Below are positions 1 to 5,715 of a DNA stretch of 10,536 bases, piece by piece (positions within the stretch are counted from its first letter, which is position 1; each line of letters opens with the position of its first letter). The notes beneath the pieces are model-generated. The model did no database searches and was not told the origin of the DNA. It was given only the letters and a program-made list of their open reading frames with translations. The DNA is from Gemmatimonadota bacterium (GTDB taxonomy: Bacteria > Gemmatimonadota > Gemmatimonadetes > Gemmatimonadales > GWC2-71-9): contig JAHEFN010000054.1 of assembly GCA_024640185.1 (NCBI GenBank), forward strand, positions 1 to 10,536, given 5' to 3'. The position numbers and the translations under genes are program-made.

Positions 1-465
1 GCAGGTGCCGGGGTAGTGGCGATCGCCAGACGGATCGGGAGGCGGCAGGTCGCCCCGCGTGCAGGTGCAGCCGTAGAGGAGGCCGGCTTCCCGGAGCCGG
101 TCAAATGCTGCCCGGTAGCGCCCCGGCTGGTCGCTCTGGCGGAACGGTGAGGGCTGCCCGGCCAGCGAGGTGGTCGACTCCGGGTCGAAGGCAAACCCAA
201 GCCATTCGAGGTCGGCGAGGATCGCGACCTCGTACTCGGCGCGGCACCGCGAGCGGTCGTGATCCTCGATGCGGACCAGGGCCTGGGCCCCGGTGGCCTC
301 GGCGATGGCGCGGAGCCAGGCCAGGTGGGCAACGTGCCCCAGATGCAGTTCTCCGGTGGGCGAGGGGGCAAACCGGGTCACCGGACGGCCCAGCGCCGCC
401 CCGAGTTGCGCCCAGCGGCTCGCGACGATCCCGTCCAACGGGGCATCCTTTGTATGATGCACCAT
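1..465 (-). CDS. gluQ: Glutamyl-Q tRNA(Asp) synthetase, 5' part (cut by the left edge)
   Basis: Visible part is 155 residues; the 3' end lies outside the window. GluQ-RS is a cytoplasmic paralogue of the GltX catalytic core that activates glutamate and attaches it to the queuosine base of tRNA(Asp), not to a tRNA 3' end. Seen: the class I HIGH-type signature RFAPSPTGELHLGHV (residues 31-45), RIEDHDRSR, the DLEWLGFAFD segment, and a zinc-site pattern CTC (Cys133, Cys135) followed by Tyr151 and Cys155 in YPGTC. That Cys-x-Cys...Tyr-x3-Cys arrangement is known for GluQ-RS and argues against full-length GltX. The missing anticodon-binding domain, which would settle it, cannot be checked here. The start chosen is ATG 465-463. 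It leaves 30 residues before RFAPSP, more than usual; the GTG at 381-379 (giving VTRFAPSP) is a credible alternative. No strong Shine-Dalgarno sequence precedes either start. Confidence 0.87.
   Translation of the reverse strand, partial: MVHHTKDAPLDGIVASRWAQLGAALGRPVTRFAPSPTGELHLGHVAHLAWLRAIAEATGAQALVRIEDHDRSRCRAEYEVAILADLEWLGFAFDPESTTSLAGQPSPFRQSDQPGRYRAAFDRLREAGLLYGCTCTRGDLPPPDPSGDRHYPGTC
453..458 (+). promoter_or_regulatory. Candidate -10 box for the beta-propeller gene
   Basis: TATGAT matches the sigma-70 -10 consensus at five of six positions. It lies 40 bp before the ATG at 499, which would give a leader of about 35 nt. No convincing -35 box is found at 16-18 bp upstream. The box sits inside the first codons of the divergent gluQ gene if the ATG 465 start is right. 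It is a weak call based only on sequence and position. Confidence 0.25.
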
Positions 466-485
466 CGTGATTACCCAGTCCTGCC

Positions 486-489
486 GAGG
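486..489 (+). promoter_or_regulatory. Ribosome binding site deciding the start at 499
   Basis: GAGG is placed 9 nt before the ATG at 499. Together with the signal peptide that begins exactly there, it favours this start over in-frame ATG codons further upstream (from 259), which would run antisense through the conserved gluQ coding region. Confidence 0.5.
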
Positions 490-498
490 CATACAGCC

Positions 499-1671
499 AT
501 GACAACCTTCCTGACGCGTGGCACCATTCTGATCACTGGCACGATCATCGCCCTCCCCCTCGCGGCACAAGGCCGGACCGTCGATCTCACCGGCCAACCG
601 ACCGCCACGCTCGACGAACCCTTCACCGCCGTCAGCGGCGTCCGGGAAGTGGCACCCGGCATCGTGATCATGAGCGATATGCAGGAGCGCCGACTGGTTC
701 GGAGCGACCTCGGCACCGGTGAGGTGCGCGACATCGGTCGCCAGGGAGACGGGCCCGGCGAGTGGCGACTCCCGATCAGGGTTTTTCAGGGCACCGGGCG
801 CGACACCTATGTCCCCGACCTGATGCAGGCGAAGATCCATGTCATCTCCCCGGAGGGGAAGATCACTCGTTCGGTCCCGATGAGTTCGCCGGATGATGCA
901 GGGATGTCGTTCATCATGCCACAGGGCGTCGATGCGCAAGGCCGGCTCTACTACGCCGGCTCGCCGATGTCTTCCTCGGGACAGCCCACGGACAGCATCC
1001 CGATCCTGCGGCGGACCTTCGTCGATGGCATGGGCGCCCCCGAAATCATGGCGAAGCTCCCCAATCGGATCTCGATGACGACCACCTCATCGGGTGGCGC
1101 CCGAGTCACGATGGGTCGGCCCGGCCCCTTTCAGGCACGGGACAGCTGGACCGCGCTCCCCGATGGCCGTGTCGCGATAGTTCGAGCCGAGCCGTACCAC
1201 GTGGAGATCTTCGCCGCTGGCAGGGCACCGATCACTGGGCCAACGATCGCCTACACCCCGGTCACGATCGGCAAGGCCGAGCGCGATGCCTATCGCGAAC
1301 GGATGAAGAACTCCACCGGGATGATGATCACCCGTGGCACTGGCTCCGGCGGCGGCGGTGTGTCAGCCCAGACGGTCGGGGTCGGGGGAGGCGACCTGCC
1401 GGACGCGGACTTCCCTGCCGTGATGCCTGCCTTTGAGGGCACCAGTGACATCGCAGTCGCGCCCAACGGAGAGATCTGGGTCCGTCGGGCTGCGGCTGCG
1501 AACGCCCGCGAGCGGCGCTATGACATCTTCTCGCCAGCCACTGGCCAGCGCATCGGCACGGCGAAGTTGCAGCCGACCTCTCGGGTGATCGGCTTCGGGG
1601 CAGGCTCGGTCTATGTCGTGAGGCAGGACCCGGCCGACGACCTGCTCTATCTGGAGCAGTACGCGCTTTGA
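499..1671 (+). CDS. Secreted 6-bladed beta-propeller family protein
   Basis: 390 residues. The N-terminus is a signal peptide: Thr/Arg-containing start, hydrophobic core ILITGTIIALPL, and a likely cut after ALPLAA just before Gln24. The mature protein has repeated short beta-strand segments of propeller type (for example LYYAGSP, GRVAIVR, NGEIWVRR, GSVYVVRQ). It also has the motif IGRQGDGPGEW (residues 79-89), characteristic of the 6-bladed beta-propeller (NHL-like) proteins common in Bacteroidota and Gemmatimonadota. A Gly-rich stretch at about 279-298 with a DLPDADFPAVMPAF tail probably forms a loop between blades. No catalytic motif is visible; such propellers usually bind partners or ligands outside the cytoplasm, and the actual role here is unknown. 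The start at 499 is chosen from the signal peptide and the GAGG at 486-489. The gene stands alone, divergent from gluQ and convergent with the decarboxylase gene; the first heptamer repeat abuts its stop codon. Confidence 0.82.
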   Translation: MTTFLTRGTILITGTIIALPLAAQGRTVDLTGQPTATLDEPFTAVSGVREVAPGIVIMSDMQERRLVRSDLGTGEVRDIGRQGDGPGEWRLPIRVFQGTGRDTYVPDLMQAKIHVISPEGKITRSVPMSSPDDAGMSFIMPQGVDAQGRLYYAGSPMSSSGQPTDSIPILRRTFVDGMGAPEIMAKLPNRISMTTTSSGGARVTMGRPGPFQARDSWTALPDGRVAIVRAEPYHVEIFAAGRAPITGPTIAYTPVTIGKAERDAYRERMKNSTGMMITRGTGSGGGGVSAQTVGVGGGDLPDADFPAVMPAFEGTSDIAVAPNGEIWVRRAAAANARERRYDIFSPATGQRIGTAKLQPTSRVIGFGAGSVYVVRQDPADDLLYLEQYAL

Positions 1672-1694
1672 CGAGAGACGAGAGACGAGAGACG
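1670..1694 (+). repeat. Tandem heptamer repeat (GACGAGA, about 3.6 copies)
   Basis: Three perfect copies of the 7-mer GACGAGA followed by GACG. It begins inside the TGA stop codon of the beta-propeller gene (1669-1671) and runs into the intergenic gap. A degenerate copy in opposite orientation lies at 1797-1812. Confidence 0.9.
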
Positions 1695-1726
1695 TCGCCA
1701 GGGTGACGCCCTGAGTGCTCCGCGCA

Positions 1727-1739
1727 GAGGGGCACCCTC
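1727..1739. terminator. Small GC hairpin in the convergent gap (possible terminator)
   Basis: GAGGG, three-base loop, CCCTC: a 5-bp perfect stem, 56 bp after the stop of the plus-strand gene. A similar 5-bp stem (CAGGG/CCCTG) lies at 1699-1713. Neither is followed by a T tract on either strand, so intrinsic termination is uncertain. Confidence 0.3.
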
Positions 1740-1775
1740 GATGGGCGAAGGTCGGTGCTGCGGCACGCGTCGCTC

Positions 1776-1791
1776 GGGAGGAAACCCTCCC
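1776..1791. terminator. GGGAGG/CCTCCC hairpin after the decarboxylase gene (possible terminator)
   Basis: A 6-bp perfect stem with a 4-base loop, 9 bp beyond the stop codon of the minus-strand decarboxylase gene, at the end of its operon. There is no T tract on either strand. The position suits a transcription end or an RNA-protecting 3' hairpin. Confidence 0.35.
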
Positions 1792-1796
1792 CCCAG

Positions 1797-1812
1797 CGTC
1801 TATCGTCTCTCG
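1797..1812 (-). repeat. Inverted, degenerate copy of the GACGAGA repeat
   Basis: Read on the minus strand this is CGAGAGACGATAGACG, which matches 15 of 16 bases of the plus-strand repeat at 1672-1687 (and 1679-1694). It covers the last codons (Glu-Arg-Arg) and the TAG stop (1800-1802) of the decarboxylase gene. The two arms could pair in a transcript across about 100 nt. Confidence 0.75.
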
Positions 1813-3212
1813 CCTATCGCGATTTCGAGTTCCCCGACCAGCGCCAGCAGGTCCTCCTCGTTGGTCAGGTAGCTGGTGATGCAGGCACGGAGCGCCTTCC
1901 CCTTGCCAGTCAGCACCACCTCCGAGATCCACGCCGTGCCACGGGCATAGATCGCGTCGCGGATGGCGGAGGTCGTGGTGGTGCCATCGGTGATGCGTGG
2001 GTGGGTGAAGCAGACCACCGGGAGCCGCGTGTCGTTGACCAACTGCCATCCCGCCGCCACCAGGAGCTCCCGGAGTCGCTCGCCCATCGCCGTCTGATGG
2101 TCGACCAGCCGGGCATAGCCCTCCACCCCGAGTTCGGCGAGCGCCGCGAACACCTTGAGGCCGGTGCTGCGGCGCGACCACTGCGGGGTCACGAGATGCG
2201 GGTCTGCCGTGATCGACGAGGCAGCCGGTGGCATGTAGCCACTCAGCACCGTGAACGCCTTGGCCATCGCCTCGGGATGCCGCGTGAAGACCATCCCGCC
2301 GCCCATCGGCACCGAGAGCCACTTGTGGGCGTCCCAGGTGATCGAATCGGCCAGCGCGATACCACGGAGCAACGGCCGGAGTGTCGGCGACATCACGGCA
2401 GAGCCACCCCAGGCGGCGTCGACATGGAACCAGAGTCCGTGCCGCGTCGCGACGTCGGCAAGTTCGGGGAGCGGGTCGATCACTCCGGCCCCGGTTGTGC
2501 CGGCGGTGCCGACCACCAGGAACGGCTGGAAACCGGCATCGAGGTCGGCAACGATCATACGCTCCAGTGCCACCGGATCCATCCGGAGGTCCGAGCCCAC
2601 CGGTACCTGGCGCACCGCATCGGTACCGAGCCCGCTCATCCGCGCCACCTTGACGAAGGAGTGGTGCGACTCACCCGAGAGGTACAGCACCGGCTGCCGC
2701 TCGAGGGCACGCATCCCGCCTGTGGCGGCGGCCGGGCAACGGTCGCTCAGCGCCAGGAGGGTACCGACCAGGTTGGCCTCGGCGCCGCCGGAGGTGAAGT
2801 GTGCCGCCATGGTGTCGGGGTCGTAGCCGAGCAGGCTGGCCAGACAGCGGAGCGTGAGCCGCTCCAACTCCTGGGCGACCGGGGCGTGCGACCAGACCGC
2901 GAGCTGGGGGTTGTAGAGCGCGGCGAGGGCGTCGCCGATCACCGAGGCTGGACGGGTCGACGGATTGAAGAGACCGTAGTAGCGCGGGTGAGTCACATGG
3001 ATCAGGTACCGGCGGAGCATGGCGATCAGCTGGTTGGTGAGCTGATCGACCGGCACCGGTTCGGCGAAGTCGTAGAACTCCTCGAGGTGTGCCCTGAGCT
3101 CCGCCGGGTCGGGCTGGTTGACCACCGGGAGGGAGCGAATGATCGACTCGAAGTCGATCGCCTCATCGGTGAGGCGCTGCCAAGCCGCCCTCAGGGCGTC
3201 GTCGTGAGCCAT
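1800..3212 (-). CDS. PLP-dependent group II decarboxylase family protein (amino acid decarboxylase-like)
   Basis: 470 residues, normal for the family of aromatic-L-amino-acid, tyrosine and diaminobutyrate decarboxylases (fold type I PLP enzymes, cytoplasmic). Seen: HPRYYGLFNPS (75-85), the phosphate-binding segment FTSGGAEAN (139-147), GESHHSF (180-186) with the likely ring-stacking His184, FHVDAAWGG (262-270) with Asp265 that would bind the pyridine nitrogen, and TWDAHKWL (292-299) with Lys297 as Schiff-base lysine. The family usually has Pro, not Ala, in this last motif. The segment ADPHLVTPQWSRRSTGLK (336-353) replaces the mobile loop of classical enzymes and appears to lack their catalytic Tyr (Tyr332 of mammalian AADC), so substrate and even reaction type are open. 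The start at 3212 overlaps the end of the S9 gene by 22 bp. It has no strong Shine-Dalgarno sequence, consistent with coupled translation. An upstream in-frame extension exists but lies entirely antiparallel in register inside the S9 coding end, so it is rejected. It is the last gene of the operon. Confidence 0.92.
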   Translation of the reverse strand: MAHDDALRAAWQRLTDEAIDFESIIRSLPVVNQPDPAELRAHLEEFYDFAEPVPVDQLTNQLIAMLRRYLIHVTHPRYYGLFNPSTRPASVIGDALAALYNPQLAVWSHAPVAQELERLTLRCLASLLGYDPDTMAAHFTSGGAEANLVGTLLALSDRCPAAATGGMRALERQPVLYLSGESHHSFVKVARMSGLGTDAVRQVPVGSDLRMDPVALERMIVADLDAGFQPFLVVGTAGTTGAGVIDPLPELADVATRHGLWFHVDAAWGGSAVMSPTLRPLLRGIALADSITWDAHKWLSVPMGGGMVFTRHPEAMAKAFTVLSGYMPPAASSITADPHLVTPQWSRRSTGLKVFAALAELGVEGYARLVDHQTAMGERLRELLVAAGWQLVNDTRLPVVCFTHPRITDGTTTTSAIRDAIYARGTAWISEVVLTGKGKALRACITSYLTNEEDLLALVGELEIAIGERR

Positions 3213-5080
3213 TGCGATTCCAGCGTGAAAAGGTCGACTTGGCTGGCTGGCCCCGCGTCGGTGCAGCTGATGGAGAGCCGGTGAAACGCGGTCAGGACCC
3301 CGGCGCGAGCGAGCACAAGGTGGAGCGACTCGCCGAAGGCCAACGGCTCTGGGGCGGTGGGTGTACCCTCGACCACCAAGACCGGCGTGCGTGATGCGGC
3401 GGCGGTCGGGATCGGGGTGTTCGCCATCCAGAGGTCGATCGACCTCCGGAATGGTCGACTGGCCACCCACTCATCCCACGGGGCAAGGTCGGGAGCATCG
3501 CTCCCCTGCAGCCAGGCCCCGCCGGTGCATCGCAGGATGGTTCGCCGGACACGGCGGTCGGCCTGACGGAGCGCCTCAGCCATCACGCCCCCGGCCCCCT
3601 GCCCCACTACCGTGATCTGTGCGGTGTCGACAAAGCCGCGGGCGACGACCTCGGTGATCGCCTCCCGCAGGTCGTCGATGTCCTGGCCTGGCCAACGCCC
3701 GGCGAGGCCAGTGGCGATGTCAAAGCCATAGCCGGTCGAACCGCGTGGATTGACCCGGAGCACCAGGCGGCCCGCAGCAGCGTGAGCCAGGGCGAACGGG
3801 GCGTAGCCGTTGCCGGCCATCGCGTGGGGTCCGCCATGGATCTCCACCAGCAGCGGATACTGGGTGCTGGGAACAAATCCGGGTGGGAGGAAGAGCCAGC
3901 CAGAGAGGACCGTGCCGTCGGCAGCGCGGAAGTCGAACTCCTCGATGTCGCCGGTCGGCACCTCCCGGTCGGGGGTGATCAGCGCCTGCAGTCGATCGGT
4001 GTGGTTGAGCGGGAAACGGACCAATGCACCAGCGGTGCGCACCGACGATTGTACCCCCACTGCCCAGTCACCCCGGCGGGGGATGTCACCGAGGGAGAGG
4101 AAGTGACTCCCCGATGTCGTCGGACCGATGCGGCCGTTTCGTGAATCGACCCGCTGGAGGTTGCGGGAGCCACGGTCTTCGGTGGCGAACCAGAGGTGGC
4201 GAGAATCGGACTCCCAGTGCACGTCGCGCACATCGCGGTCGAGACCCACCGTCAGTCGCTTGAGCCCGGTGCCATCGCGCCGGACAACCAACAGCTCGTC
4301 GGCGCTCCAGGGGCCGGGGCCGACGGGGTGGCCGGTGAAGGCAATCCATTCGCCGTCGGGAGAGACGACCGGGGTGTGCCAGCGGCCGCCCTCGCCGATG
4401 AGGTACTCGGGATCGCCGCCGCCGAGTCGAAATCGGTAGAGGTAGGAGGCGTCCGGATCTGTCACGGCGCCGAGGTCGCGGCCCGCGATCACGAGAGTGC
4501 TGTCGTCGAGCCAATCGAAGTCGAGCGCTCCGGGAAGGTCGGGATCGGATGGGCCGATTCGGAGTTCGCCGGGGGTGCCGGTCGTGGTGGCTTGGGCCGC
4601 CCCGGTCGGCTCCACGATGACCAGCACTCGCAGTGCGCGGCCCCAAACGCGCAGGCCGTCCTCCTCGAGAGAGCCGGGAACGTCCACCACCAGTCGGCCT
4701 GCGTTTGGCGACCAGCGAAACCCCGTGACGGCCCCTCTTCCGCCGGGGTACCGGATACGGCTCACTGCGGCCAGCGAATCCCGTGACATCAACTGGCCCT
4801 CGGGTCCGATCCATGCGATCGCCTCTCCCTGGGGCGCGAAGGCCGGCTTCGACCCGGCTCCAAGCCACCACGGCTCGCCCCCGCCAGCCGGAATCACGAA
4901 GATCTCCTCCGCGAAACGATCCCCGGTGGAGTCGGCGGTGCGCTGGGTGTAGGCGATCAGCGCGCCATCCGGAGACGCCGTCGCCTCGACCACCCTGTGG
5001 CGGACGAAGAGGTCCGCCGGGGTCTGGGCGGCGAGCGGGAGGCAGCAGAGCAGCGCGGCAAGCGGGAGGATGCGGATCAC
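3191..5080 (-). CDS. Secreted S9-family (prolyl oligopeptidase-like) protein, probably catalytically dead
   Basis: 629 residues with a signal peptide (hydrophobic core ILPLAALLCCLPL, likely cut after LAA before Gln19). Residues about 25-370 form a TolB/WD40-like propeller (ATASPDGALIAYTQ, VVSPDGEWIAFTG). Residues about 385-629 are the alpha/beta-hydrolase domain with the scaffold intact: LLVEIHGGPHAM (410-421), VNPRGSTGYGFD (443-454) and DIDDLREAI (467-475). The nucleophile elbow, GxSYGG in active members, reads GQGAGG (493-498), putting Gly495 at the Ser position. Where the Asp loop should be, the sequence is VVEGTPTAPEP (569-579) with no Asp. The usual GHG near the C-terminus is replaced by SISCTDAGP (603-611). 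The domain is in one uninterrupted frame, so a frameshift does not explain this. The start is GTG 5080, overlapping the udk stop as GTGA; there is no better start downstream. It is probably a binding or structural pseudoenzyme outside the cytoplasm. Confidence 0.93.
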   Translation of the reverse strand: MIRILPLAALLCCLPLAAQTPADLFVRHRVVEATASPDGALIAYTQRTADSTGDRFAEEIFVIPAGGGEPWWLGAGSKPAFAPQGEAIAWIGPEGQLMSRDSLAAVSRIRYPGGRGAVTGFRWSPNAGRLVVDVPGSLEEDGLRVWGRALRVLVIVEPTGAAQATTTGTPGELRIGPSDPDLPGALDFDWLDDSTLVIAGRDLGAVTDPDASYLYRFRLGGGDPEYLIGEGGRWHTPVVSPDGEWIAFTGHPVGPGPWSADELLVVRRDGTGLKRLTVGLDRDVRDVHWESDSRHLWFATEDRGSRNLQRVDSRNGRIGPTTSGSHFLSLGDIPRRGDWAVGVQSSVRTAGALVRFPLNHTDRLQALITPDREVPTGDIEEFDFRAADGTVLSGWLFLPPGFVPSTQYPLLVEIHGGPHAMAGNGYAPFALAHAAAGRLVLRVNPRGSTGYGFDIATGLAGRWPGQDIDDLREAITEVVARGFVDTAQITVVGQGAGGVMAEALRQADRRVRRTILRCTGGAWLQGSDAPDLAPWDEWVASRPFRRSIDLWMANTPIPTAAASRTPVLVVEGTPTAPEPLAFGESLHLVLARAGVLTAFHRLSISCTDAGPASQVDLFTLESQWLTTTP

Positions 5081-5715
5081 GAGGTTCCCGTACGCCGTCG
5101 GCTGAGTTCCTGTGTCACGCGGGCCACCACCATCTCGATACCGACCTTGTTGTGTCCCCCTTCGGGGATGATCACGTCGGCGAACCGCTTGGAGGGCTCA
5201 ACGAATTCGAGGTGCATCGGTCGCACGGTCGTGAGGTACTGCCGGATCACATCATCCATCGTGCGACCGCGGTCTTCGACGTCCCGCAGCAGCCGACGGA
5301 TGAACCGGACATCGTCCGCCACATCGACGAACACCTTGATGTCGAAGAGCGAGCGGAGTCGGGGATCACTGAACAACAGGATGCCGTCGACGATGACGAT
5401 CGGCGACGGGGCGATGGTGACCGTCTCTGCGGCCCTCGTGTGTTGGGCAAAGTCGTAGGTCGGCTTCTCGACCGGCCGCCCTGCCGCCAATGCCTCGAGG
5501 TGATCCGCCATCAACTCGTTGTCGAGCGCATCGGGATGGTCGAAGTTGACCTCCCGACGTTCGTCGAGGGTGAGGTGATCGAGCGGCAGATAGTAGCCGT
5601 CCTGGTCGACGAAGGCCGGAGAGACCGACACGCCGTCCATGATGGCATGCGCCACGGTGGTCTTGCCGGAACCGGAACCTCCGACGACGCCGATGATCAG
5701 CGGGCGGATCGTCAT
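5077..5715 (-). CDS. udk: Uridine kinase
   Basis: 212 residues, the usual length. It phosphorylates uridine (and cytidine) with ATP or GTP to UMP/CMP in cytoplasmic pyrimidine salvage. Seen: P-loop GGSGSGKT (12-19), VDQDGYYLPL (36-45) with the conserved Asp39-Gly-Tyr-Tyr, NFDHPDALDNEL (57-68), YDFAQHTR (87-94), VDGILLF (109-115), the lid-type segment RDVEDRGR (144-151), and TVRPMHLEFVEPSK (163-176) followed by DVIIPEGGHN. All match Udk of E. coli closely. The start at ATG 5715 is chosen because it gives the normal N-terminus MTIRPLIIGVVGG and an ATGA overlap with the stop of the beta-helix gene; a start 12 codons upstream would lie inside that gene. The stop overlaps the GTG of the S9 gene. 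The gene is thus a housekeeping kinase held between two genes for exported proteins. Confidence 0.97.
   Translation of the reverse strand: MTIRPLIIGVVGGSGSGKTTVAHAIMDGVSVSPAFVDQDGYYLPLDHLTLDERREVNFDHPDALDNELMADHLEALAAGRPVEKPTYDFAQHTRAAETVTIAPSPIVIVDGILLFSDPRLRSLFDIKVFVDVADDVRFIRRLLRDVEDRGRTMDDVIRQYLTTVRPMHLEFVEPSKRFADVIIPEGGHNKVGIEMVVARVTQELSRRRTGTS

Noticed and set aside
259..498. N-terminal extension of the propeller gene by 80 codons
   Set aside because: This part is antisense to conserved gluQ motifs, and the signal peptide and ribosome binding site place the start at 499.
1699..1713. CAGGG/CCCTG hairpin as a terminator of the propeller gene
   Set aside because: The stem is only 5 bp with no T tract; recorded as part of the hairpin cluster but not called separately.
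1755..3284. Plus-strand open frame of 509 codons opposite the decarboxylase gene
   Set aside because: Antisense shadow: rich in Arg, Gly, His and Glu, with no family motifs, while the opposite strand has a clear PLP enzyme with all its motifs. Long antisense frames are common in GC-rich genes.
3213..3470. N-terminal extension of the decarboxylase by 86 codons
   Set aside because: It lies fully inside the S9 coding end in another frame, is Arg/Pro/His-rich without family similarity, and the enzyme has normal length from 3212.
3571..3620. Frameshift or sequencing error as the cause of the missing S9 nucleophile
   Set aside because: The frame carries recognisable S9 sequence without a break before and after GQGAGG, and the Asp and His sites are altered as well, so one error cannot explain it.
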